From positions 1 to 64,000 of the forward strand of contig PEQK01000010.1 in the NCBI GenBank assembly GCA_002786165.1: DNA of 64,000 nt, read 5' to 3'. The notes under the pieces were generated by a model. That model was not told where the DNA came from, made no database searches, and saw only the letters and a list, made by a program, of their open reading frames with translations. Below, piece by piece: positions 36,448 to 44,945 of the stretch. The stretch comes from Legionella sp. (lineage in GTDB: Bacteria > Pseudomonadota > Gammaproteobacteria > Legionellales > Legionellaceae). The position numbers were made by a program, and so were the translations under genes. Position 1 is the stretch's first letter, and every line of letters begins with the position of its first letter.

Positions 36448-37470
36448 ATGGCGATTCTTGTAACAGGAGGAGCAGGTTTTATTGGAAGCAATTTTATACT
36501 CGATTGGGCTGAGCAATCTGATGAATTGATTATAATTCTTGATAAACTTACATATGCTGGTAACGTATCTAATCTAAACAACCTAAATAATTTTAAACAT
36601 GTGTTCATTCATGGAGACATTTGCGATTATCAATTAGTCTCACAACTATTATTACAATACCAAGTTAGGGCAATCATTCATTTCGCAGCAGAAAGTCACG
36701 TTGATCGCTCAATTTTAGGGCCCGAAGAGTTTATTCAAACTAATATTATAGGCACATTTCGTTTACTTGAAGCTGCGAAACATTACTGGGAAAAATTAGA
36801 ACCAGTAAAAAAATCCAATTTCCGCTTTATTCATATATCAACAGACGAAGTTTATGGTTCACTAAATTTGACAGATTCTGCTTTTAACGAGACCCATCGT
36901 TATCAACCTAATAGCCCATATTCCGCAAGCAAAGCAGCTTCAGATCATCTTTTAAGAGCCTATTATCATACCTATGGATTACCTGGCATCACAAGTAACT
37001 GTTCTAATAATTATGGACCCTATCAATTCCCTGAGAAATTAATACCTCTTTGCATTCACAATGCTTTGTCTAATAAACCCATTCCTATTTATGGCAATGG
37101 ACAACAAATCAGAGATTGGTTATATGTCAAAGATCATTGCGCAGCGATCAGAACTGTTTTGAATTTCGGAAAAAAAGGAGACGTCTATAATATCGGCAGC
37201 TCAAATGAAAAAACCAACCTTGAGGTCGTTCAACTAATATGTGCCATTTTAGATAGAGAGCGTCCTTCACCTACAGGAAATTCTTATTCAACATTAATGA
37301 CTTTTGTCTCTGATAGACCAGGACACGATCAGCGCTACGCAATCAATGCAAATAAAATCACATCTGAATTGGGCTGGAAGCCACTAGAAACATTTGAATC
37401 AGGTCTTCAAAAGACGGTCAGGTGGTATTTAGACAATCAAAATTGGACACAAGATATTGTCAACACTTAA
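36448..37470 (+). CDS. rfbB: dTDP-glucose 4,6-dehydratase, copy 2
   Basis: 340 residues. Has GGAGFIG (7-13), ISTDEVYGS with the catalytic Thr-Asp-Glu, and the [12 protein letters not shown] active-site Tyr and Lys. It is the same enzyme as at 489-1562, but sequence differences are spread along the whole length, so it is an old paralogue or a separate acquisition rather than a recent duplication. Paired with rfbA 38 bases downstream and close to a VioA-like aminotransferase, it probably supplies the 4-keto sugar for a dTDP-amino sugar. Confidence 0.93.
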   Translation: MAILVTGGAGFIGSNFILDWAEQSDELIIILDKLTYAGNVSNLNNLNNFKHVFIHGDICDYQLVSQLLLQYQVRAIIHFAAESHVDRSILGPEEFIQTNIIGTFRLLEAAKHYWEKLEPVKKSNFRFIHISTDEVYGSLNLTDSAFNETHRYQPNSPYSASKAASDHLLRAYYHTYGLPGITSNCSNNYGPYQFPEKLIPLCIHNALSNKPIPIYGNGQQIRDWLYVKDHCAAIRTVLNFGKKGDVYNIGSSNEKTNLEVVQLICAILDRERPSPTGNSYSTLMTFVSDRPGHDQRYAINANKITSELGWKPLETFESGLQKTVRWYLDNQNWTQDIVNT

Positions 37471-37508
37471 ATTTTTATTGTCATATAACGTTTTACTATG
37501 AGGGATAC

Positions 37509-38399
37509 ATGAACTACAAAGGAATTATTCTTGCTGGAGGCACTGGTACCCGCCTTCATCCGGCTACACTCGCAATATCAAAACAACTATTACCAGTATT
37601 TGATAAACCTATGGTTTATTATCCATTGAGTATTTTTATGCTCGCAGGAATTCGTGATATTTTGATCATATCGACGCCTCAAGATACACCACGTTATCAA
37701 CAATTATTTGGTTCGGGAGAACAGTGGGGACTCAATTTCAGCTACGAGGTTCAACCCTTCCCAGGAGGTCTACCCCAAGCATTTATTATTGGTGAAGAAT
37801 TTATTGGTAATGATCCTGTTGCGTTAATACTGGGAGATAATATTTTTTATGGTAACGAAATACACACCCTTTTAGCTAAAGCGATGGAAAGGCCCCTAGG
37901 CGCAACCGTTTTTGCATATCACGTTCATGATCCCGAACGATATGGCGTGGTTGAATTTGACAGCACCGGCAAAGTGCTTTCTTTAGAAGAAAAACCTACT
38001 GCCCCTAAATCAAACTATGCTATTACAGGATTATATTTTTATGATCAACAAGTAGTAAATTTGTCTCGTGAGCTCTCGCCTTCTGCTAGGAATGAACTAG
38101 AAATTACCGATTTAAACTCTTTATACTTAAACCAAAGCAATCTCCACGTTGAATTAATGGGAAGAGGCTTTGCCTGGTTTGATATGGGAACACACGAATC
38201 ATTACTAAGCGCAAGTCAGTTTGTAAGTACTCTTGAGACTCGTCAAAATTTTAAAATTGCTTGCCCAGAAGAAATTGCTTTTTGTAAAAAATGGATAGAT
38301 GAAGAGCAATTGGAAAAACTCATTCACCCTCTGAAAAAAAATAGCTATGGACAATACTTACAAAATCTTTTACTAGAAAGCACTAAAACACTTTATTGA
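37509..38399 (+). CDS. rfbA: Glucose-1-phosphate thymidylyltransferase, copy 2
   Basis: 296 residues. [27 protein letters not shown] and LGDNIFYGN show a standard RmlA. ATG at 37509, preceded by GAGG/AGGGA, gives [11 protein letters not shown]; the frame is open back to 37422, which would overlap rfbB. It completes a second dTDP-4-keto-6-deoxyglucose module; rfbC and rfbD are not duplicated here, consistent with use in amino-sugar rather than rhamnose synthesis. Confidence 0.93.
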   Translation: MNYKGIILAGGTGTRLHPATLAISKQLLPVFDKPMVYYPLSIFMLAGIRDILIISTPQDTPRYQQLFGSGEQWGLNFSYEVQPFPGGLPQAFIIGEEFIGNDPVALILGDNIFYGNEIHTLLAKAMERPLGATVFAYHVHDPERYGVVEFDSTGKVLSLEEKPTAPKSNYAITGLYFYDQQVVNLSRELSPSARNELEITDLNSLYLNQSNLHVELMGRGFAWFDMGTHESLLSASQFVSTLETRQNFKIACPEEIAFCKKWIDEEQLEKLIHPLKKNSYGQYLQNLLLESTKTLY

Positions 38400-38452
38400 A
38401 AAATTATTTGAATTTACTGGATAGAATAATTTTATGGTAAAAAATTAATAAC

Positions 38453-38483
38453 AACTCATGCGATATTTTTTGTTGCATGAGTT
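38453..38483. terminator. Hairpin between convergent genes
   Basis: AACTCATGC (38453-38461) and GCATGAGTT (38475-38483) pair perfectly over nine bases; the 13-base loop is T-rich. It lies midway in the 161-base gap between rfbA copy 2 (+) and the cyclase gene (-), the place expected for a bidirectional terminator, although no long T run follows. Confidence 0.45.
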
Positions 38484-38560
38484 TGATTAAGTATTGCGAC
38501 TCTTCTAAATCAAGCTGTTACTTTATTGATAATCATTCTATTTCAATATAAGAAAAGGCA

Positions 38561-39721
38561 TCAGCAAACACCACCAGTGACCAGCATCAATGAAAACTGG
38601 CCCAAAATCCGACTCATCTGATTTTCCAAATCTTCATTCATAGTGACTTTCACAAAAGCCAAACCACCAGCTTGCTTCAACATAACAAAAGTCACTTGAT
38701 CCCCAGACACCTTCTTATCCTGCTTTAAACGTTGCATGATTTCTTTGGTATCCATTCTATTGAGATGCGCCAAGCTTTGTTCATCAATCAAACTCAAACA
38801 CAACGAATCAATCGCAAAAAAATGTTCTTGTGACAACAAACCTTGCTCAAAACTCATCTGATTCACGATCATCATCCCAACCACAACCGCAATTCCATGG
38901 GGAATGGCGTAATCGGTCATAGACTCAATCACATGACCTATGGTATGGCCATAATTCAACCCTTTTCGGATATTCTGCTCAAACTCGTCAACTTCAATCA
39001 CGGCACGCTTGACAGCTAAGGCACTCATAATCAAGGGTTTGAAGTTTGTTTTATCTGCAACTTTACCGCCCTCGACTGATTCAGCAAAAAAATCCACCAA
39101 TTCTTGGCCACCAGTGATGCATAATTTTAAAATTTCGCCTAAGCCTGATTGGATGTCTTTTTCATCTAACGTTGCTAAAAACGCGGTGTTGATAATCACA
39201 GAATGCGGTGAAGAAAATAGGGCCAATTGATTTTTTGACCCTTTAAAATTTACGCCGGCTTTTCCACCAATACAGCTATCTGACATCGCCAATAATGTAC
39301 TAGGGAAAAACACCCATTTTAAGCCACGTTTGTACGTTGCCGCTACAAAAGCACTGATATCTTGGGTGATCCCGCCACCCACAACCACCAAAGTTTCGCC
39401 TTTGGTGATGTCATGTTGATGCATGAACTCATACAATGCCAACACACCATCGACTCCTTTAAAAGTCTCGGTGGCTGTGACTTTGAATATCCGGTCAGAA
39501 GACCAGGTGATGTCTTTGCCGTATAAGCCCCAAACTTTTTCATCAATGATTAAAATGTTTTTTGGATTCTTAGCCAATTGCGCATTGATGCTTGTACATG
39601 GATTGTCATTCGAATCCAAAATTACTGAATACGGCTTTGGCACAGAAGATACCTCAAAGCTCTGGGCTTGAAGCAAATCCGAAGAAAACGCCAATTTGGT
39701 GCCATCAATGCTAAAACTCAT
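38561..39721 (-). CDS. Dehydroquinate-synthase-like sugar phosphate cyclase
   Basis: 386 residues of the DHQS/sugar phosphate cyclase superfamily. Visible motifs are VVVGGGITQDISAF for NAD binding, FFPSTLLAMSDSCIGGKAGVNF for the substrate phosphate region, GEILKLCI with the metal-binding Glu, and GLNYGHTIGHVIES with the first metal His. True AroB proteins usually have GGGVIGD, so the Thr-Gln after GGGI and the added N-terminal 30 residues point to a different substrate. Members convert DAHP, sedoheptulose-7-phosphate or glucose-6-phosphate to cyclic ketones. It overlaps the SDR gene by four bases and ends the CDP-sugar operon. Confidence 0.8.
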   Translation of the reverse strand: MSFSIDGTKLAFSSDLLQAQSFEVSSVPKPYSVILDSNDNPCTSINAQLAKNPKNILIIDEKVWGLYGKDITWSSDRIFKVTATETFKGVDGVLALYEFMHQHDITKGETLVVVGGGITQDISAFVAATYKRGLKWVFFPSTLLAMSDSCIGGKAGVNFKGSKNQLALFSSPHSVIINTAFLATLDEKDIQSGLGEILKLCITGGQELVDFFAESVEGGKVADKTNFKPLIMSALAVKRAVIEVDEFEQNIRKGLNYGHTIGHVIESMTDYAIPHGIAVVVGMMIVNQMSFEQGLLSQEHFFAIDSLCLSLIDEQSLAHLNRMDTKEIMQRLKQDKKVSGDQVTFVMLKQAGGLAFVKVTMNEDLENQMSRILGQFSLMLVTGGVC

Positions 39722-40389
39722 TCTTGAAATCCTCCAACCGTGTAGCCACCATCTGCAATAATAATTTGTCCATTGATATAACAGTTATCTTTGGATGCTA
39801 AAAAATATGCCGCTTTTGCAATGTCACTGACATCAGCCAAATGTCCGAGTGGAATCGCTTTTTTCATGTGTTCGATGGTTTCAGGCGAGTTGTTCTGATG
39901 GGTTAATTGAGTTTCTACAAAACCGGGTGCCAGGCCGTTGACTTTGATGCCTTGCTGACCTAATTCTAGGGCTAAATTTTTGACCATACCATTCAAGCAA
40001 TATTTAGAGGCCGTGTAAGAAAAACGTCCTTTACGTGAAATATCGCCATAAATTGATGACACAGCTAAAATATGCCCCTTATCACGTAATTTTTTTTGGC
40101 GGATCAGCGCTTGTGCTATGTGATAAAACGACGCAGCATTCACCATCAATGTATTAGAAAAATCTTGGGGCTCAATCTCAGTAAATGGTTTCGGAAAGTT
40201 AATCCCGGCACAATGGATGAAAGCATCGACTTCAGGAAATTGTTGGATTGCATCCGCGATCAGGTCGGGTTGGGTCAAGTCCAATTCGGTACGGTTAGGG
40301 GCAATAATCTCATAGTCGTATTGTTTGAATTGATCAATGATGGCTTTGCCAATGTCACCGCGTCCGCCGGTGATGAATAATGTTTTCAT
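39718..40389 (-). CDS. Classical short-chain dehydrogenase/reductase
   Basis: 223 residues, classical SDR. TGGRGDIG (7-14) binds the cofactor; HCAGIN, AVSSIYGDISRKGRFSYTASKYCL carries the catalytic Ser, Tyr and Lys, and the end GQIIIADGGYTVGG is typical of FabG-like members. It is translationally coupled to the cyclase, so it probably reduces that enzyme's ketone product, or the acetyl branch made by the YerE-like enzyme as YerF does in yersiniose A synthesis. The choice between these roles cannot be made from sequence. Confidence 0.8.
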   Translation of the reverse strand: MKTLFITGGRGDIGKAIIDQFKQYDYEIIAPNRTELDLTQPDLIADAIQQFPEVDAFIHCAGINFPKPFTEIEPQDFSNTLMVNAASFYHIAQALIRQKKLRDKGHILAVSSIYGDISRKGRFSYTASKYCLNGMVKNLALELGQQGIKVNGLAPGFVETQLTHQNNSPETIEHMKKAIPLGHLADVSDIAKAAYFLASKDNCYINGQIIIADGGYTVGGFQE

Positions 40390-40523
40390 TGTTTCCCTGT
40401 TGTTGCTTTGCAGTAATCAAAAAATATCACTAATACAGAAACACCCTTGGATCACGCTTTGTAATATCTATGTTTCATGAGATATCACCTGCAAATCCCT
40501 TGATGACGCTACGCTGCATTATA

Positions 40524-41894
40524 CTATGGATTTGTCACGTCACCCAATAGCCTATGAATCTGTTCGGTTAAATAAAAAGGTAATGAATATAGACGGTATT
40601 GAATTGGCTCCTGGTGTGTCTTGGTTTGAACCAAAACTTGGCTGGGTACGTCCGCGTTTATTCTCAAAGCATGGGGTAATTTTTTCAGATCCATGAACAA
40701 ATGCAGTGATTTCAAACTACCCGTACTTCCAGATTTGATTTCGATGGGCAGAATCGTCGTGCCTTGCTGAAGCAAATAATCAATTTCCGCACTAGAATTT
40801 TTTTTCTCTCGAACCCAATAATATAACGCGGGAGACATATAGTAAGGCTCAATAGAACTCAATAATTGCCCAACCACTTGTTCAGATAATCCACCCGAAT
40901 TGATAAAGTTAATATCTGCAATTTGAAAAAGGTTATCAAGCCTGATATGTAACAACGCCGAAACCAATCCGACATCTAAAAAAATGATTTTAAAAAATTT
41001 CTCATTAATCTCTGCTGCCAACGGTACGCCATTACCAGCTGTATTAAAGGTTTTTCGCGCTATACGTGCTTGGCACAATAGGTTTAAAGCTGATTTCAAA
41101 ACCGCTGATGGCACATCTTTGTTCACCCGACTAAAAACCATTTTCTCACCCAGCATTTTAGGGATCGCCATTAACATCTCCTCCAGGCGTGCCAGTGAAA
41201 GTTTCCCCGCGTATTTGGAAAAATCATCGCGATAACTAGCTAGTAAATCATGATGAATCCGATTGACATTTTGCAGGGATTTTTCATTGACCCAAGAGTA
41301 AACTGCTGCGGGCATACCACCTATCACCAGATATTCTTTAAATAAACGCATCAACTGTTCATGTAATGCCAAGGGTATGAGCTGCTCCCATGAAAACTGG
41401 TGTAAATAATGGAGTAGCTGTGTTTGGCCGTAAGCGTCAAGAAATTCTTCAAAAGTTAATGGGTTCAGATGCAAATAAGTAATCCGCCCCACTGGCATAC
41501 TAAATTCATGCTCGTCTAATACAAACTCCAACAAAGAACCTGCCGCCACTACAGGCAATTCAGGCATTTCTTCTGCAAACCAACGCAATTTGCTTAATAA
41601 AATAGGTGCAGCCTGAATTTCATCCAAAAAAAGTATGGCTGTTTGGATATCAATAACCTTATTTAAACTAGCACCCAGTAACAATAAAGTAGTTTTGGGA
41701 TCATTACTTTCAAAAAAAGTCTGGTACTGGGGATTCTTTTCAAAATTGAGCTCGATAAGCTGTTTATCATGTCGTTTTGCAAACTCTCTCACCAACCAGG
41801 TTTTTCCTACTTGGCGTGCGCCTCGAATCACCATTGGTTTTCTGTCGTTTGAATTCAGCCAGTTGGTTATATATTGTAGGGCGCGTCTTGGCAT
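40524..41894 (-). CDS. AAA-family ATPase with DUF4143 domain
   Basis: 456 residues. The N-terminal AAA_14 domain has Walker A IRGARQVGKTW (23-33) and Walker B TAILFLDEIQAAP (about 86-98); the C-terminal half has the DUF4143 restriction-endonuclease-like fold with the conserved segments EIDYLLQQG and ILPIEIKSG near residue 390. The family is common and scattered in bacterial genomes; its function is not established. It interrupts the CDP-sugar operon between two genes of related pathway role and has its own upstream palindromes, suggesting later insertion as an independent cassette. Confidence 0.85.
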   Translation of the reverse strand: MPRRALQYITNWLNSNDRKPMVIRGARQVGKTWLVREFAKRHDKQLIELNFEKNPQYQTFFESNDPKTTLLLLGASLNKVIDIQTAILFLDEIQAAPILLSKLRWFAEEMPELPVVAAGSLLEFVLDEHEFSMPVGRITYLHLNPLTFEEFLDAYGQTQLLHYLHQFSWEQLIPLALHEQLMRLFKEYLVIGGMPAAVYSWVNEKSLQNVNRIHHDLLASYRDDFSKYAGKLSLARLEEMLMAIPKMLGEKMVFSRVNKDVPSAVLKSALNLLCQARIARKTFNTAGNGVPLAAEINEKFFKIIFLDVGLVSALLHIRLDNLFQIADINFINSGGLSEQVVGQLLSSIEPYYMSPALYYWVREKKNSSAEIDYLLQQGTTILPIEIKSGSTGSLKSLHLFMDLKKLPHALRINADVPSQVLVQTKTHQEPIQYRLYSLPFYLTEQIHRLLGDVTNP

Positions 41895-41946
41895 GAGATA
41901 GAACCTAATAGGTCGTTTGACTTTATAAAATATTAGCTTAATTTTC

Positions 41947-41970
41947 CATAAAAGACCATGGTGTTTTATT
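41947..41970. promoter_or_regulatory. Imperfect palindrome, first copy of twin operator-like site
   Basis: CATAAAAGACCATGGTGTTT and the following TATT repeat the perfect palindrome at 41978-42005 with two changes in the right arm. The two copies start 33 bases apart, about three helical turns, and both lie within 110 bases upstream of the ATPase start on the minus strand. Confidence 0.6.
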
Positions 41971-41977
41971 TTTAATT

Positions 41978-42005
41978 CTCATAAAAGACCATGGTCTTTT
42001 ATGAG
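41978..42005. promoter_or_regulatory. 28-bp perfect palindrome upstream of the ATPase gene
   Basis: CTCATAAAAGACCA is followed directly by its exact reverse complement, with CCATGG at the centre. With the near-copy at 41947-41970 it forms a twin site. As DNA this suits a dimeric protein's operator or a recognition site; as RNA it would form a 14-bp hairpin with no loop. The AAA/DUF4143 gene begins 83 bases to the left. Confidence 0.75.
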
Positions 42006-42090
42006 GTGGTCGAAGAGGGGATTTTTAGATAACCTTGATTTCGCTGCGCTACATCAAAGCTACTTTGGTACTCGGAGTGATTGCCTTAGA

Positions 42091-43911
42091 TCACGCTGTT
42101 GCTGGTTCTGTGACTAACATATTATCTTGCAATTCCTCACGTGATAAAAAGGGTGCCATGTCTTCCATTGGGCTTGTGACCATTCTTCCGTCTTCTAGTC
42201 GTCGTGATGATAATTTGGGTGCAAATACTTGCTCTAAATCTAAAAAAACTTCGCAAATCACAGGACCTTTCTGCATCAATGTCTTTTCAATTTTATCCGA
42301 CAATTGGCTATGATCCCTGCACTCAATGTAAGGCAAATCAAATCCTGCCGCCAATTTTGCAAAACTAGGAAAGCCCAACCCACTATCTGGGCCTACACCA
42401 ATCAATGGCTGACCAAAAAAGTTTTGCTGAGTTTGGCGAATCGAATGGTAACCATTGTTATTCAAAATAAAAATCTTAATAGGATATTGGTTGAAAGCAA
42501 TCGTGGCCAGCTCTTGGATGTTTTGCATCACACTGCCATCTCCGGCCAAACAAATAATCTCTTGGTAGCCAGAAGCCACACACGCACCAATCGCACCCGG
42601 TAAATCATAGCCCATCGAAGCACAACCGGAGTTGGTATATAAGCGTTGTTGGGCCTTGAGCAACATCGCCTGAAAAGACACCACGCATGCCGTGCCATCG
42701 CCACTGACGATGATTTGCCCTTCTGGCAAAGACTCACTCAAACGTTGCATGAAACAATAAGGATTGACCTTATCCTGAACCGTCCAATATTCTTTTTGTA
42801 CCACAGGATATTTCATCACACGTTCGCGACACCAGGCCAACCACGCGGATTGATCGGGGAAAGGATGTGCTTGAGCATGTTGTAATAACTGCGGAATAAA
42901 CGCGGCCAAATCAGCATGCACTGGCACATCAACATTCAAAGTGGGTTTTTGCAATTCAGCTTCATCAATATCAACCATGATGATCTTGGCATGACGTGCA
43001 AAAGCATCCCAGTTGTAACTGATTTGACGAATATTAAGCCTAGAACCCAATACCAACAAGACATCCGCATTTTGTACGGTGAAATTACCCGCACGATCGC
43101 CTAAAGATCCGGGTCGACCGGCATAACAAGGGTGATCATTGTAAACAATATCATACGTATTCCAACCACAGGTCGTGGGGATATTCAGTGTTTCAATAAG
43201 CTGTAAAAAAGCATCGTAAGCTCCAGATAACCGCACACCAGCACCTGCAAGAATCACTGGGCGTTTGGCTTGAGATAACGTCTCATAAATGTGGCTCAGT
43301 TGGGTCGTAGTCACTTGAGGGATCTGGGTTAAAAAACCTTCTTTTTCAGGATCAAAAGATTTCAAGCTCGCGGGATCAATCAAACATCCTTGCACATTCA
43401 TAGGGATATCCAGCCAAACAGGGCCAGGTCGACCATGTTTGGTTAAAAACAAGGCTTTTTGCAAATGGTATTTGATCTCAGAAGGCTCGGTCACCATCAC
43501 CGCATATTTGGTAATGCCTTTGACCATTTCAATAATACGGCATTCTTGGTCACCCAATTGTCGCAACGGCAACTCAGTACTCTCAACCGTGGTTTCAAAC
43601 TTGACTTGACCTGAGACCACCAACATGGGCAAAGAATCTACCCAAGAACCAAATACACCATTCAAGGTATTGATGCCGCCAGGCCCCGTGGTCACATTCA
43701 CAATAGGAATCAGTGGACTGATGCGGGCATAACTGTCTGCAGCCATTGCAGACGCTTGCTCATGATGATTATAAATTTTTTCTAGCGACGGATGACGTCC
43801 AAACGCATCATTCAAATGCATCGCACCCCCGCCAGTCAACATAAAGACATGACGTAAGCCCTGTTCTACCAAGAATTGAGCAACAAATTCACTTAATTTT
43901 TGTTCTTGCAT
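42091..43911 (-). CDS. yerE: YerE-like ThDP-dependent branched-sugar synthase
   Basis: 606 residues with the standard three ThDP domains. Glu51 in NHHEQASAMAADSYAR activates the cofactor; the diphosphate site begins AGDGSVMQNIQEL and ends with NNNGYHSIRQTQ, different from the NNNTLGM ending of the acetolactate-type enzyme at 9757. HVFMLTGGGAMHLNDAFG near the start is typical of ThDP enzymes of sugar clusters. Next to CDP-glucose dehydratase and C3-dehydratase genes, it most resembles YerE, which adds an acetyl unit from pyruvate to C4 of a CDP-3,6-dideoxy-4-ketohexose. Start is ATG 43911; a GTG at 43926 is also in frame. Confidence 0.72.
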   Translation of the reverse strand: MQEQKLSEFVAQFLVEQGLRHVFMLTGGGAMHLNDAFGRHPSLEKIYNHHEQASAMAADSYARISPLIPIVNVTTGPGGINTLNGVFGSWVDSLPMLVVSGQVKFETTVESTELPLRQLGDQECRIIEMVKGITKYAVMVTEPSEIKYHLQKALFLTKHGRPGPVWLDIPMNVQGCLIDPASLKSFDPEKEGFLTQIPQVTTTQLSHIYETLSQAKRPVILAGAGVRLSGAYDAFLQLIETLNIPTTCGWNTYDIVYNDHPCYAGRPGSLGDRAGNFTVQNADVLLVLGSRLNIRQISYNWDAFARHAKIIMVDIDEAELQKPTLNVDVPVHADLAAFIPQLLQHAQAHPFPDQSAWLAWCRERVMKYPVVQKEYWTVQDKVNPYCFMQRLSESLPEGQIIVSGDGTACVVSFQAMLLKAQQRLYTNSGCASMGYDLPGAIGACVASGYQEIICLAGDGSVMQNIQELATIAFNQYPIKIFILNNNGYHSIRQTQQNFFGQPLIGVGPDSGLGFPSFAKLAAGFDLPYIECRDHSQLSDKIEKTLMQKGPVICEVFLDLEQVFAPKLSSRRLEDGRMVTSPMEDMAPFLSREELQDNMLVTEPATA

Positions 43912-44945
43912 GATTTTAAATTCCACTCCAAGGTACGTTGAATGCTATCGTCCAAACTAATCCATTGTTTCAAACCCAATTCCTGTTGCGCCCGTTGTGT
44001 TGAAGGCACATAACGCGAGGGTAATACGGTATGATCGGGTGTTTTTGCGATCGTCACCGGTACAACCGGTTGCGCATATTGCGCTATTTGAGTTGCCAAA
44101 TCGCCCAATTGGATAGCCTCTTCCGAACCCACATTATAAGCCCGGCCTGATTGCCCATCACATAAAATACGCCATAACCAAATCATCAAATCTGCGGCAT
44201 ACAAATAAGACCGATAGGGTGTGCCATCTCCATGCAAATGAATCGGTTGTTGTGCAAGCATGTGCTGTATGAAATTTCCAATAGCAAAATGCGTGTCTAA
44301 CGGTAAATAAGGCCCCACAAAAGCAAAGCAACGGGCTATTTTAACGTCAAAGCCATGAGACTGAGCATACATAGCGGCCATATGCTCAGCGACCCATTTG
44401 CCACCACTATACGCTGAGGTACGTTGCAAAGGATCAGCTGTCCCCATATACGTTTCATCCAAATGCTTTAGCGTAGGAGGTTGTGCGCCATATACTGCAC
44501 CAGAACTGGTCAAAAGAAATTTTTTCACCGAAGCTTGCGCTGCAAACTCTAAAGCACGTCGAGTTCCTTGAATAATGGTATCCAACATGATCAACGGTTG
44601 GTCTTGGTTCAAAGCCGCAGACGCTGCGGTTGCCGCATGAAGGACATGGGTAAAAGCGCCTTCGGGAAACGCAAAGTCACTCACATCACCTGAGATCCAG
44701 CTCAATCCGTCCATACCGCGTAAATGAGGCATTTTATGTAAAAATGCCTCAGGGTCGCGAGACAACACCACAACCTCGGTGTGTAATACAAAATGCTGTT
44801 TGGCAAAAAACAACGATTCAAGCAACCAGGTGCCAAAAAAACCAGTACCGCCCGTGATCAATAATCGGGCGGTGTCTAATTCTTGCAAACAAGGTTGCGC
44901 TTTTTGCCAAACATGCGCTAAATCACGCTCTTCAATGGAAAACAT
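43893..44945 (-). CDS. NAD-dependent nucleotide-sugar epimerase/reductase
   Basis: 350 residues, extended SDR. LLITGGTGFFGTWLLES (about 29-45) binds NAD; LLTSSGAVYGAQPP and SAYSGGKWVAEHMA supply the catalytic Ser, Tyr and Lys. It keeps an extra N-terminal helix of about 28 residues. In CDP-dideoxyhexose clusters this slot holds abequose, paratose or tyvelose synthases (4-ketoreductase or epimerase); a reductase for a branched sugar (YerF role) is also possible. ATG at 44945 overlaps the upstream stop as TGATG, and the gene runs 19 bases into the ThDP gene. Confidence 0.75.
   Translation of the reverse strand: MFSIEERDLAHVWQKAQPCLQELDTARLLITGGTGFFGTWLLESLFFAKQHFVLHTEVVVLSRDPEAFLHKMPHLRGMDGLSWISGDVSDFAFPEGAFTHVLHAATAASAALNQDQPLIMLDTIIQGTRRALEFAAQASVKKFLLTSSGAVYGAQPPTLKHLDETYMGTADPLQRTSAYSGGKWVAEHMAAMYAQSHGFDVKIARCFAFVGPYLPLDTHFAIGNFIQHMLAQQPIHLHGDGTPYRSYLYAADLMIWLWRILCDGQSGRAYNVGSEEAIQLGDLATQIAQYAQPVVPVTIAKTPDHTVLPSRYVPSTQRAQQELGLKQWISLDDSIQRTLEWNLKSCKNKN

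Noticed and set aside
38561-39721. Housekeeping 3-dehydroquinate synthase (aroB)
   Set aside because: It is coupled to a sugar-type SDR rather than aroK or damX, and its NAD-binding loop (GGGITQD) differs from the usual AroB form. Not fully excluded.
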